Positions 46,965 to 54,743 of a DNA stretch of 64,000 nucleotides are shown piece after piece. Numbering within the stretch: the stretch's first letter is position 1; the number at the start of each line of letters is the position of its first letter. The stretch covers positions 2,061,001 to 2,125,000 of the forward strand of contig NZ_CAJQUA010000001.1 of the NCBI RefSeq assembly GCF_907163135.1, given 5' to 3'. The translations under genes and the position numbers were made by a program. Below the pieces are notes generated by a model. It was not told the DNA's origin. It did not search any database and saw only the letters and a list, made by a program, of their open reading frames with translations. This DNA is from Brachymonas denitrificans. GTDB taxonomy: Bacteria; Pseudomonadota; Gammaproteobacteria; Burkholderiales; Burkholderiaceae_C.

Positions 46965-47984
46965 ATGGATCAAGACCCGACCTCCGCATCCTCGTTCGAC
47001 AGCGCCCGCGCGCTGCAACTGGCCCAGCAGGCCCTCGCCACCGAGGCGCAGGCACTGCAGCAATGCGCGCTGCGCCTGCAGCAGCAACCCGGCACCGGCG
47101 CCGACTTCGCCCGCGCGGTTTCCACCATCCTGGCGGCCCGCGGCCGCGTGGTGGTGATGGGCATGGGCAAGAGCGGCCATGTGGGCCGCAAGATCGCAGC
47201 CACCCTGGCCTCCACCGGCACCGCCGCCCTGTTCGTGCATCCGGGCGAAGCCAGCCACGGCGACCTGGGCATGGTGCGCGAGGTCGACGTGGTGCTGGCC
47301 ATCAGCAACAGCGGCGAAAGCGAGGAACTTTCCCGCATCCTGCCCGTACTCAAACGCCAGGGCGTGCCGCTGATCGCCATGACCGGCAAGCCGCAATCCA
47401 GCCTGGCCCGCCATGCCGACATCGTGCTCGACAGCGGCGTCGAAAAGGAGGCTTGCCCGCTCAACCTCGCCCCTACCGCCAGCACCACTGTGCAGATGGC
47501 GCTGGGCGATGCGCTGGCCGTGGCCCTGCTCGATGCGCGTGGTTTCCGCGCGGAGGACTTTGCCCGTTCGCACCCCGGCGGCGCGCTGGGCCGCCGCCTG
47601 CTCACCACGGTGGCCGACGTGATGCGCGCCGGCGACGCGGCACCCTCCGTGCCTATGGATGCCGATTTCAGCCGCGTCATGCGCGAGATGAGCGCCAAGG
47701 GCCTGGGCGCCACGCTGGTGGTCGATGGCGATGCGCGCGTGGTCGGCATCTTCACCGATGGCGACCTGCGCCGCCTGCTCGAAAGCGGCACCGACCTGCG
47801 CCAGCTGCGCGCCGAGCAGCTGATGCACGCCAGGCCGCGCAGCATCCGCCCCGATGCCCTCGCTGCCGACGCCGCCCACCTGATGGAGCAGTACCGCATC
47901 AACAGCCTGCCCGTCACCGATGCCGAAGGCCACCTCGTCGGCGCCCTGAACACGCACGACCTGATGCTGGCCAAGGTGATCTGA
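46965..47984 (+). CDS. kdsD: D-arabinose 5-phosphate isomerase (KpsF/GutQ family)
   Basis: Makes arabinose 5-phosphate from ribulose 5-phosphate, the first step of Kdo synthesis for lipopolysaccharide. The 339-residue protein has a SIS domain (VVVMGMGKSGHVGRKIAATLASTGT) and two CBS domains (from VADVMRAGDAAP). It is followed by kdsC after 1 bp and by lptC. TACAAT (46950-46955) lies 9 nt before the ATG, the same geometry as ubiA, and no Shine-Dalgarno is present. Confidence 0.95.
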   Translation: MDQDPTSASSFDSARALQLAQQALATEAQALQQCALRLQQQPGTGADFARAVSTILAARGRVVVMGMGKSGHVGRKIAATLASTGTAALFVHPGEASHGDLGMVREVDVVLAISNSGESEELSRILPVLKRQGVPLIAMTGKPQSSLARHADIVLDSGVEKEACPLNLAPTASTTVQMALGDALAVALLDARGFRAEDFARSHPGGALGRRLLTTVADVMRAGDAAPSVPMDADFSRVMREMSAKGLGATLVVDGDARVVGIFTDGDLRRLLESGTDLRQLRAEQLMHARPRSIRPDALAADAAHLMEQYRINSLPVTDAEGHLVGALNTHDLMLAKVI

Positions 47985-47985
47985 C

Positions 47986-48552
47986 ATGCAAGCCCCGGCC
48001 CTGACCTTCGATCCCGAACTGCTGCTGGCCGCGCAAGGCATCCGCGTGGTGTTCTTCGACGTGGACGGCGTGCTGACCGATGGCGGCCTGCTCTACACCG
48101 AGAGCGGCGAAACCATCAAGCGCTTCAACACGCTTGATGGCCACGGCCTGAAGCTGCTGCAGAAAGGCGGCATCACCCCGGCCATCATCACCGGGCGCGA
48201 CTCCGCCCCTCTGCGCACCCGCCTGCAGGCCCTCGGCGTGCAGCATGCCGTGTACGGGACCGAAGACAAGCTGCCCGCGGCCGAGCGCCTGCTTGCCGGA
48301 CTGGGCCTGGACTGGTCGCAGGCCGCAGCCATCGGCGATGACTGGCCCGACCTGCCCATGCTCATCCGTGCCGCCTTTGCCGCCGCCCCGGCCAACGCCC
48401 ACCCCGAAGTCAGCGCCCGCGCACGCTATGTGACGCGCGCCAGCGGCGGCGCCGGCGCCGTGCGCGAGCTGTGCGACCTGCTGCTGCAGGCACAGGGCCG
48501 TTACGCCGACCTGCTGGCGCCCTACCTGCCCGGCGCGAAAGATCCGGCATGA
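47986..48552 (+). CDS. kdsC: 3-deoxy-D-manno-octulosonate 8-phosphate phosphatase
   Basis: A 188-residue HAD phosphatase releasing free Kdo from Kdo-8-phosphate. The nucleophile motif is FFDVDGVLTDGGL, GLKLLQKGGI precedes IITGRDS, and motif IV is AIGDDWPDLPML. Length fits the C0-type KdsC. The start codon follows the kdsD stop by 1 bp and its stop overlaps the lptC start (ATGA). Confidence 0.96.
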   Translation: MQAPALTFDPELLLAAQGIRVVFFDVDGVLTDGGLLYTESGETIKRFNTLDGHGLKLLQKGGITPAIITGRDSAPLRTRLQALGVQHAVYGTEDKLPAAERLLAGLGLDWSQAAAIGDDWPDLPMLIRAAFAAAPANAHPEVSARARYVTRASGGAGAVRELCDLLLQAQGRYADLLAPYLPGAKDPA

Positions 48553-49256
48553 GCACGCCCCAGCCTTCTTCCACCGAATCGGGCCTGCAACTGGCCGGTG
48601 CCCTGCGTCCGCTGCCCGCCGCCGGCAGCTCCACGCCCGAGCGCCTGCCCGACCGGATCTGGCGCCGCGCGGTCGACTTCATGCCGGCGATCCTGGTGCT
48701 GCTGCTGGTGCTGGCCACCGCCTGGCTGGTGCGCAGCATGCCTGCAGCCGAAGAGCCCAAGCCGGCCCCGCCGCCGAACGAGCCCGACTACTACATGAAG
48801 GATTTCCGCCTGCGCAACTTCAATCCGCAAGGCGTGCTGCAGACCGAGATCCAGGGCGCCTTCGGCGACCACCTGCCGGGCAACGACACCATCCGCACCC
48901 AGCAGCTGCGCAGCTACAGCCTGGACGCCAGCGGCGTGGAAACGCGCGCGACGGCCGACCGCTCCGTGTCCGACAGCAAGGGCAAGGACATCCAGCTCTA
49001 CGACAACGTCAAGGTCGTGCGCACCGATCCGCGTCCCGACAAGGACGGGCAACCCCGGGTGCCCACCATTCTCGAGAGCGACTACCTGCACGTGATCAAC
49101 CAGCAGGAGTCCATCCGCACCGATCGCCCGGTGCGCATCACGCAGGGCAAGGACGTGATCAACGGCAACGGCCTGGAATACACCGCCGAAAGCAAGGTGC
49201 TGCGCATCGATGGCCGCGTGCGGGCGCAGATCCAGCCCGCGCCGGCACGGCCGTAA
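48549..49256 (+). CDS. lptC: LPS export ABC transporter periplasmic protein LptC
   Basis: A 235-residue bitopic protein that receives lipopolysaccharide from LptBFG and passes it to LptA. A single membrane helix at about residues 46-63 (PAILVLLLVLATAWLV) is followed by a periplasmic jellyroll domain (YYMKDFRLRNFNPQG, VLRIDGRVRAQ). The usual next genes, lptA and lptB, are absent; an SDR gene starts 17 bp after the stop. Confidence 0.9.
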   Translation: MSTPQPSSTESGLQLAGALRPLPAAGSSTPERLPDRIWRRAVDFMPAILVLLLVLATAWLVRSMPAAEEPKPAPPPNEPDYYMKDFRLRNFNPQGVLQTEIQGAFGDHLPGNDTIRTQQLRSYSLDASGVETRATADRSVSDSKGKDIQLYDNVKVVRTDPRPDKDGQPRVPTILESDYLHVINQQESIRTDRPVRITQGKDVINGNGLEYTAESKVLRIDGRVRAQIQPAPARP

Positions 49257-49273
49257 GCAGGGGCCGGTACGCC

Positions 49274-50176
49274 GTGACTGCTTCCGGGGCTTCGCTCGTC
49301 TTCATCACCGGCGCCTCCAGCGGTATTGGCCAGGCACTGGCACAGCGCTATTACGCCGATGGCTGGCGGCTGGCGCTGGTGGCACGCCGCAGCGAGGCGC
49401 TGGCGGACTGGGTGCACGCACAGCAGCTGGACAGCACGCGCGTCGCGGTCTACGGAGCCGACGTGCGCGAGCCCGACAGCATCATCGGTGCCGCACGTGC
49501 CTGTGTGGCGCAGCAGGGCCTGCCGGATGTGGTGATTGCCAACGCCGGCATCAGCCACGGCATGGACAGCGCCGAGCGCGCCGACCTGGATGTGATGCAG
49601 CAGATTTTCGCCACCAACGTGCAGGGCATGGCGGCCACCTTCCATCCGTTCATTGCCCCGATGCGTGCCCGCGGCAGCGGGCGTCTGGTGGGCATCGCCA
49701 GCGTGGCCGGCATCCGCGGCCTGCCCGGGCATGGCGCGTACAGCGCCAGCAAGGCGGCCGCCATCACCTATTGCGAGAGCCTGCGTGGCGATCTGCGCGG
49801 CAGCGGCGTGCAGGTACTGACCCTGCTGCCGGGCTATATCGCCACGCCGATGACGGCCGGCGACCATTTCAGCCTGCCCTTTCTGCTTGGCGCCGAGGAG
49901 TTTGCCCGGCGCGCCCAGCGGGCCATTGCCGCCGGAAGCAGCTACCGCGTGATTCCGTGGCAGATGGGGGTTGCTGCCCGGCTGCTGCGCCTTCTGCCCA
50001 ATCCCGTCTTCGACCGCCTGTTCGCCGGCCGGCCGCGCAAGCCTCGGCTGGCAGCAGCCGCGGCGGCTGCACCTGCTGCACCTGCTGCACCTGCTGTAAA
50101 CGCCCGATCATCCTGCCCGCCGGCGTCCAGGCACGCCTCCGCAACGTCCGACCCGACGCCACCTCCCTCCGCATGA
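49274..50176 (+). CDS. SDR-family oxidoreductase
   Basis: A 300-residue short-chain dehydrogenase. The cofactor motif is TGASSGIGQALAQ, NAG is in VIANAGISHG, and the catalytic triad is Ser in GIASVAG and YSASK. The substrate is unknown. The last 45 residues are alanine- and proline-rich and are partly encoded by a 9-bp tandem repeat (50067-50096), likely a disordered tail. The start is GTG. Its stop overlaps the ubiC start (ATGA). It sits where lptA would be expected after lptC. Confidence 0.85.
   Translation: MTASGASLVFITGASSGIGQALAQRYYADGWRLALVARRSEALADWVHAQQLDSTRVAVYGADVREPDSIIGAARACVAQQGLPDVVIANAGISHGMDSAERADLDVMQQIFATNVQGMAATFHPFIAPMRARGSGRLVGIASVAGIRGLPGHGAYSASKAAAITYCESLRGDLRGSGVQVLTLLPGYIATPMTAGDHFSLPFLLGAEEFARRAQRAIAAGSSYRVIPWQMGVAARLLRLLPNPVFDRLFAGRPRKPRLAAAAAAAPAAPAAPAVNARSSCPPASRHASATSDPTPPPSA
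50067..50096 (+). repeat. 9-bp tandem repeat in the SDR tail
   Basis: CTGCACCTG occurs three times in a row followed by CTG. Unit length is a multiple of three, so changes in copy number would alter the tail length (Ala-Pro-Ala units) without shifting the frame. Confidence 0.7.
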
Positions 50177-50790
50177 GCGCCGATTCCGCCCTCCCGACCC
50201 CCAATCCGCTGCAGCTCCGCAGCCAGCGGCGCCGCCCGGTGCCCGCCGGCATGCGCCGCTGGCTGCAGGCCGAAGGCTCGCTCACACGCCATCTCACGCG
50301 CGCCAGCGGCCGGGTACGGGTGCAGGTACTGCAGCAGGGCAGTGACGCGCTCTGGCCGGAAGAAATCGCCGCCTTGCAGCGCCAGCCCTTCCAGCAGGCC
50401 GGCAGCAGCCACGTGCGCACCGTGCTGCTGTGGTGCGGCCCTCCCGGGGCGGAGCGCCCCGCCGTGCTGGCGCGATCGGCCGTGCTGGCGCCGCAATCGC
50501 GCCTGCGCTGGCGCGGCTTGCGCGGCCTGGGCGACAAACCGCTGGCCCAGCTCCTGTTCGATACGCCCCATATCCACCGCAGCCCGCTGCGCTGGCGTCA
50601 CGATGCTGCCCACGGCCCGGCCGCACGCCATGTGCTGCAGCTGTGGCAGCGGCATGCGCCCGGGCATGCCGCCATGCTGCCCCGGCAGGGCATCTGGCGC
50701 CGCAGCTCGGTGTTCGACATCGGTGGTGCACGCATCCTGGTCACGGAGTGGTTCGCCCCCGAGGTCTTCGGCTGGCCCGCGCCCAAATGA
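50173..50790 (+). CDS. ubiC: chorismate-pyruvate lyase
   Basis: Makes 4-hydroxybenzoate from chorismate, the first committed step of ubiquinone synthesis. The 205-residue protein has the family pattern: RRWLQAEGSLTRHL near the start, the arginine in ARSAVLAP, GLGDKPLAQLLF, and near the end RRSSVFDIGGARILVTEWF, where the glutamate is in the active site. Its product is the substrate of UbiA, encoded 9 kb away. It overlaps the SDR stop by 4 bp. Confidence 0.88.
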   Translation: MSADSALPTPNPLQLRSQRRRPVPAGMRRWLQAEGSLTRHLTRASGRVRVQVLQQGSDALWPEEIAALQRQPFQQAGSSHVRTVLLWCGPPGAERPAVLARSAVLAPQSRLRWRGLRGLGDKPLAQLLFDTPHIHRSPLRWRHDAAHGPAARHVLQLWQRHAPGHAAMLPRQGIWRRSSVFDIGGARILVTEWFAPEVFGWPAPK

Positions 50791-50791
50791 C

Positions 50792-50826
50792 AAAACCCTG
50801 CCCCGGGCAGTGCCCGCAGCAGGGTT
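50792..50826 (-). terminator. terminator of the RRM protein gene
   Basis: AACCCTGC / GCAGGGTT stem (50794-50801 with 50819-50826) encloses a second G+C-rich stem. Read leftward it ends in four T, a moderate terminator. It lies between the convergent ubiC and RNA-binding protein genes and may serve both. Confidence 0.6.
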
Positions 50827-50863
50827 CGGGAGGCAGACAGGGCTGGATCAGCCCTGCATGCGA

Positions 50864-51370
50864 TCAATAGTTGTTGTTGTCGTCGTAGTTGTTGCGACGA
50901 CCGCCGTCACGACGGCCACCGCCGTAGGGGCTGCGGAAACCGTCGCTGTTGCCGCCGCCGAAGTCACGGCCACCGCCGTAACCGCCGCCGCCTTCGCGAC
51001 CACCACCGTAGCCACCTTCACGGCCGCCACCGTAACCGCCCTCGCGGCCACCGCCGTAACCGCCTTCACGACGGCCACCACCGTAGCCACCGCCGCCACC
51101 GAAGCTGCGCGGGGGACGAGGCTCCATCGGACGGGCCTCGTTCACCACCAGGGCGCGGCCGCCCATGTCCTTGCCATGCAGGCCGTTGATGGCCGCCTGG
51201 GCTTCGGCATCGCTGCCCATTTCGACGAAACCAAAGCCTTTGGAACGACCGGTGTCGCGCTCCATCATGACCTTGGCGCTGGTCACGGCGCCGTACTGGC
51301 CGAATTGCTGCTGCAGGTCGTTGTCGCGCACAGCGTAGGGCAGGTTGCCCACATAAAGTTTATTGCCCAT
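50864..51370 (-). CDS. glycine-rich RRM RNA-binding protein
   Basis: A 168-residue protein with one RRM domain (residues 1-80; RNP2 KLYVGNL, RNP1 KGFGFVEM) and a glycine-, tyrosine- and arginine-rich tail (residues 91-168) ending in an Asn/Tyr cluster. The layout matches bacterial and cyanobacterial glycine-rich RNA-binding proteins, often cold-induced. The tail contains repeated EGGYGGGR units. A long A+T-rich leader precedes it. Low-complexity tails of this kind can drive condensation; that is inference. Confidence 0.9.
   Translation of the reverse strand: MGNKLYVGNLPYAVRDNDLQQQFGQYGAVTSAKVMMERDTGRSKGFGFVEMGSDAEAQAAINGLHGKDMGGRALVVNEARPMEPRPPRSFGGGGGYGGGRREGGYGGGREGGYGGGREGGYGGGREGGGGYGGGRDFGGGNSDGFRSPYGGGRRDGGRRNNYDDNNNY
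50966..51067 (-). repeat. 24-bp tandem repeats encoding EGGYGGGR units
   Basis: Three perfect eight-residue units (residues 102-125) and a fourth with two extra glycines (126-135). The DNA copies differ at third positions, so the array is old or kept by selection on protein sequence. Confidence 0.75.
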
Positions 51371-51553
51371 GAACGGACTCTTTCAGAAAAACAAAAAATA
51401 CAAGCGATGTCCGTTTTGGGCAGACGAAAGGGAAATCATCAACCTCATTCACGCAAAGCAATCACCGCAAACATGCACCCTGCGCGGCACTGACACGCCG
51501 CAACGGGATACCCGGAGCATTATGGGGCAGTTATGTGTATTTTTGGTGTCAGC
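51371..51553 (-). other. A+T-rich leader and promoter region of the RRM gene
   Basis: About 180 bp with T-rich tracts on the gene strand (TTGTATTTTTTGTTTTTCTG) just before the start. A CATAAT -10-like hexamer lies farther up. There is no ORF. It looks like a long 5' leader of the cold-shock kind, but I see no defined motif. Confidence 0.35.
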
Positions 51554-51576
51554 AAATACCGACACTCCCGGTATTT
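51554..51576. promoter_or_regulatory. 8-bp palindrome between the RRM and Mn-exporter genes
   Basis: AAATACCG-N7-CGGTATTT is a perfect inverted repeat. GTGTC/GACAC arms overlap its left side. It is 108 bp upstream of the Gdt1/MneA-type gene and may be an operator for either divergent gene. The remaining bases to 51683 show only a GATAAT -10-like hexamer at 51629-51634. Confidence 0.45.
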
Positions 51577-51683
51577 ACCCTGAAATACTGCAAGATTGAT
51601 GCAGCGCAGACATTGCACAGCTTCCTGCGATAATCGCGGCCGCTGCGGCCTGCGGCATTCCCCACCTTCCCTCCCGCATTTCC

Positions 51684-52241
51684 ATGGAAGCCTTCCTCGT
51701 ATCAACCGGCCTGGTCGCCCTGGCCGAAATGGGCGACAAGACCCAGCTGCTGTCGCTCGTGCTCGCCGCCCGTTTCCGCAAGCCCTGGCCCATCGTCTGG
51801 GGCATTCTGGTGGCCACGCTGGTCAACCATGCCATGGCCGGTGCCGTCGGCAGTTTCATCACCACCCTGCTCTCGCCCGAGGTGCTGCGCTGGGTGCTGG
51901 CCGCGTCCTTCCTGGCCATGGCGGTGTGGATGCTGATTCCGGACAAGCTGGACGAGGACGAGCAGCCCAAATCCCCGAAATACGGCGTGTTTGCCACCAC
52001 CGTGGTGCTGTTCTTCCTGGCCGAGATGGGCGACAAGACGCAGATCGCCACCGTGGCGCTGGCGGCGCGCTACCAGGAGCTGGCCTCTGTGGTGGCCGGC
52101 ACCACGCTGGGCATGATGATCGCCAACGTGCCGGTGGTGTTCCTGGGCGAGCGCATCACACGGCTGGTGCCGCTGCACTGGGTGCACCGTATCTGCGCCG
52201 TGATCTTCGTCGGTCTGGCGGTAGCGGCGCTGCTCTGGTAG
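51684..52241 (+). CDS. TMEM165/Gdt1 (UPF0016) family cation exporter, MneA-like
   Basis: A 185-residue protein with six spans and the duplicated family motif AEMGDKTQ, seen at about residues 14-21 and 114-121. Bacterial members export Mn2+; eukaryotic ones exchange Ca2+ or Mn2+ for H+. A charged loop DKLDEDEQPKSPK joins the halves. No yybP-ykoY manganese riboswitch is recognisable upstream. Confidence 0.88.
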   Translation: MEAFLVSTGLVALAEMGDKTQLLSLVLAARFRKPWPIVWGILVATLVNHAMAGAVGSFITTLLSPEVLRWVLAASFLAMAVWMLIPDKLDEDEQPKSPKYGVFATTVVLFFLAEMGDKTQIATVALAARYQELASVVAGTTLGMMIANVPVVFLGERITRLVPLHWVHRICAVIFVGLAVAALLW

Positions 52242-52257
52242 TCAAACAACCCTGCGC

Positions 52258-52287
52258 GTGACAGTGTTCACACGGCCGCGCTATACT
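52258..52287 (+). promoter_or_regulatory. promoter of metX-metW
   Basis: GTGACA (-35, 5 of 6) at 52258-52263, 18-bp spacer, TATACT (-10, 5 of 6) at 52282-52287. The start of transcription would be about 52294, directly at the first stem of the SAM-II aptamer. Confidence 0.7.
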
Positions 52288-52293
52288 GACCTT

Positions 52294-52350
52294 ATTGCGC
52301 CGATTTGCTTCCAGCTTGCGGGCGCGTAACAAATGCCGCTAAAACGGAGC
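52294..52350 (+). promoter_or_regulatory. SAM-II riboswitch upstream of metX
   Basis: The RNA shows the SAM-II layout in order: P1 strand GCGCC (52297-52301), conserved GATTTGC, a short variable part ending GCTTGC, P1 partner GGCGC (52321-52325), then GTAACAAATGCCGCTAAAAC with the invariant GCTAAAA near the 3' end. This lines up almost base for base with the crystallised SAM-II RNA from memory. The gene downstream is metX, the usual partner. S-adenosylmethionine binding should lower metX-metW expression. Confidence 0.88.
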
Positions 52351-52355
52351 CAGAC

Positions 52356-52394
52356 ACCCGGTTTCCGTCCTTTGCGGTACCGGGTTTGCTTTTT
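52356..52394 (+). terminator. terminator hairpin between SAM-II aptamer and metX start
   Basis: ACCCGGT / ACCGGGT (52356-52362 with 52379-52385), extended by CCG/CGG inside, is followed by TTTGCTTTTT right up to 2 nt before the metX ATG. It suggests control at transcription termination. GGAG at 52346-52349 just after the aptamer has no start codon at proper distance. Confidence 0.7.
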
Positions 52395-52396
52395 CC

Positions 52397-53548
52397 ATGT
52401 CGTTCATCGCCACCCCCCAATCCATGTACTTTGCAGAGCCGCTGGCGCTGCAAAGCGGCGCCAGCCTGCGCGGCTACACGCTGGCCTACGAAACCTACGG
52501 CACGCTCAATGCCGACAAGTCCAACGCCGTGCTGATCTGCCACGCGCTCAATGCCTCGCACCACGTGGCCGGCCATTACGCCGACGAGCCGGGCAATGTC
52601 GGCTGGTGGGACAACATGATCGGCCCGGGCAAGCCGGTGGACACGAATCGCTTCTTCGTCATCGGCATCAACAACATCGGCTCCTGCTTCGGCAGCACCG
52701 GCCCGCGCGACGCCAATCCCGATGCCCCGGCCGACAGCCGCCGCAAGCAGTACGGCGCCGACTTCCCGGTCGTCACGGTCGAAGACTGGGTCAACGCGCA
52801 GGCGCGCCTGCTCGACCAGCTCGGCATCACGCAACTGGCCGCGGTGATGGGCGGCAGCCTGGGCGGCATGCAGACACTGAGCTGGACGCTGCAATACCCC
52901 GAGCGTGTGCGCCATGCCGTGGTGATCGCCAGCGCACCGAATCTCTCCGCCGAGAACATCGCCTTCAACGAAGTGGCGCGCCGCGCCATCGTGACCGACC
53001 CCGAATTCCACGACGGCCATTTCTACGAGCACGGCGTGGTGCCCGCGCGCGGCCTGCGCATCGCGCGCATGATCGGCCACATCACCTACCTGAGTGATGA
53101 CGTGATGAACAGCAAGTTCGGCCGCGAACTGCGCGAGGCCGTCACCCACAACAGCACCGGCTACAAGTATTCAACGCAGGATGTAGAGTTCCAGATCGAG
53201 AGCTACCTGCGCTACCAGGGCGACAAGTTCAGCACCTACTTCGATGCCAACACCTACCTGCTGATCACGCGTGCGCTCGACTATTTCGATCCGGCGCAGC
53301 AGTTCGGCGGCGACCTGTCGCGCACCATGGCGCAGGCCAGGGCCGATTTTCTGGTCGTGAGCTTCAGCACCGACTGGCGCTTCTCGCCGGCACGCAGCCG
53401 CGAGATCGTCAAAGCCCTGCTCGACAACCGGCGCCACGTGAGCTATGCGGAGATCGACGCCCCGCACGGGCACGACGCCTTCCTGCTGGATGACCCGCGC
53501 TACCTGAACCTGGTACGCGCCTACTTCGACAACAAGGTGGCAGCATGA
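52397..53548 (+). CDS. metX: homoserine O-acyltransferase MetX
   Basis: Activates homoserine for methionine synthesis. The 383-residue alpha/beta hydrolase has the nucleophile in MGGSLGGMQ, the block [24 protein letters not shown] and the catalytic His in GHDAFLLD. Whether the donor is acetyl-CoA or succinyl-CoA cannot be settled by eye. No good Shine-Dalgarno precedes the ATG, because a terminator T-tract lies there; a second ATG nine codons on lacks one too. The stop overlaps the metW start. Confidence 0.93.
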   Translation: MSFIATPQSMYFAEPLALQSGASLRGYTLAYETYGTLNADKSNAVLICHALNASHHVAGHYADEPGNVGWWDNMIGPGKPVDTNRFFVIGINNIGSCFGSTGPRDANPDAPADSRRKQYGADFPVVTVEDWVNAQARLLDQLGITQLAAVMGGSLGGMQTLSWTLQYPERVRHAVVIASAPNLSAENIAFNEVARRAIVTDPEFHDGHFYEHGVVPARGLRIARMIGHITYLSDDVMNSKFGRELREAVTHNSTGYKYSTQDVEFQIESYLRYQGDKFSTYFDANTYLLITRALDYFDPAQQFGGDLSRTMAQARADFLVVSFSTDWRFSPARSREIVKALLDNRRHVSYAEIDAPHGHDAFLLDDPRYLNLVRAYFDNKVAA

Positions 53549-54132
53549 GCGGAGGACAAGTCGCCATTGAAGCCATTGCGCAACTGGTACCACAAGGCGC
53601 GCATGTACTGGACCTGGGCTGCGGGGATGGCGCCCTGCTGGCCTGGCTGCAGCAGCACCGGGGCTGCACCGGTTACGGGGTGGAGATCAACGATGCCAAC
53701 CTGCTGGCCTGCGCCCGCCGCGGCGTGGACGTGCTGCAACTCAACCTCGACGAGGGCCTGAGCATCTTTGCCGACAACAGCTTCGACGTGGTGCTGCAGA
53801 TCGACACGCTGCAGCACTTGCGCAACGCCGAAACCATGCTGCGCGAGACCGTGCGCGTGGGCCGCATGGGCATTGTCGCCTTCCCCAATTTCGCCCACTG
53901 GCCGAACCGCCTGTCCATCCTGCGCGGCCGCATGCCGGTGAACAAGCGCCTGCCTTACGAGTGGTACAACACGCCCAACATCCGCGTCGGCACCTATGCC
54001 GATTTCGGTGTGCTGGCGGCCCGCTGCGGGCTGCGCGTGCAGGACCGCTTCGGCCTGCACGAGGGGCAGATCATCCGCAGCCTGCCCAATCTGCGCGCCA
54101 GCACGGCGGTGTATAAGGTGACGCGCGGCTGA
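53545..54132 (+). CDS. metW: methionine biosynthesis protein MetW
   Basis: A 195-residue class I methyltransferase-fold protein ([37 protein letters not shown]) encoded with metX across proteobacteria and needed for MetX activity in several of them. It overlaps metX by 4 bp (ATGA), so it is under the same SAM-II switch. Whether it methylates anything is unknown. Confidence 0.93.
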   Translation: MSGGQVAIEAIAQLVPQGAHVLDLGCGDGALLAWLQQHRGCTGYGVEINDANLLACARRGVDVLQLNLDEGLSIFADNSFDVVLQIDTLQHLRNAETMLRETVRVGRMGIVAFPNFAHWPNRLSILRGRMPVNKRLPYEWYNTPNIRVGTYADFGVLAARCGLRVQDRFGLHEGQIIRSLPNLRASTAVYKVTRG

Positions 54133-54215
54133 GCCAGGGCTTTCAGGCGCTGGCCCGGCCGGTTCAAACCTGCTGCTGCAATCCAGATTGCCACGCATCG
54201 CAGCACAGCAGGCCT

Positions 54216-54476
54216 TCAGAGCGGCGCCAGGGTTGCCGAAGGGGTGGATGCAGCTGCAGCCGCTGCCTTGTCCCGTCGCTGCCAGGCCTTTTCGTGCAGG
54301 AAGAAGGCAAAAGCCTGCACCGTCGGCTCCAGCAGACTGAGCGTGAGTGCGGCAATCAGGTTGCCGGTCACGGCATAGGCCACGCCTGCCGCCACCAGGA
54401 CGTGGATCACGTAGTAGCTCATGGTCTTGTAAAGCGTGCGTTGGTGCGGGCGCAGCCACTGCCTGATATGTGCCAT
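54216..54476 (-). CDS. DUF2061 small membrane protein
   Basis: An 86-residue protein with two hydrophobic helices and the DUF2061 pattern: LYKTMSYYVIHVLVAAGVAY, TGNLIAAL, LEPTVQAFAFFLHEKAW (in part). The alanine-rich tail is not conserved. Function is unknown. GGGAG lies before the ATG, and a Fur-box match is centred 42 bp upstream of the start, hinting at iron-responsive expression. Confidence 0.8.
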   Translation of the reverse strand: MAHIRQWLRPHQRTLYKTMSYYVIHVLVAAGVAYAVTGNLIAALTLSLLEPTVQAFAFFLHEKAWQRRDKAAAAAASTPSATLAPL

Positions 54477-54510
54477 GGATATTTCTCCCGAGTCGTTTTC
54501 GATTTATCAA

Positions 54511-54525
54511 TGATAACGATTCTCA
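54511..54525. promoter_or_regulatory. Fur-box match upstream of the DUF2061 gene
   Basis: TGATAACGATTCTCA matches the 7-1-7 Fur consensus TGATAAT-N-ATTATCA at 12 of 14 defined positions. It lies 34 bp from the DUF2061 start codon, where it would overlap the promoter. The region 54526-54743 toward glsB shows no further element that I can support. Confidence 0.55.
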
Positions 54526-54743
54526 ACAACAGCATGATTGCAAATGCCTATGCCGTCAGTAGGGTGCGGCCATGGCCGCAGGCTCGGAGCGCGTGGCGGC
54601 GCACTCCTACACGGGTTCGGCCCGGCTGCCCACAGCCGGTTGCCCCTGTTTGAAAAACAATGCAGTCAACCCCAGCCGAAAGCCGCAGTGGCCGCCGGCA
54701 GAGCGGGCCGGTATCAACTGCAAGCTTTTCAAGGAGAAACATC

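Noticed and set aside
51577-51683. yybP-ykoY manganese riboswitch before the MneA-like gene
   Set aside because: The conserved internal-loop sequences of that class could not be found in the leader.
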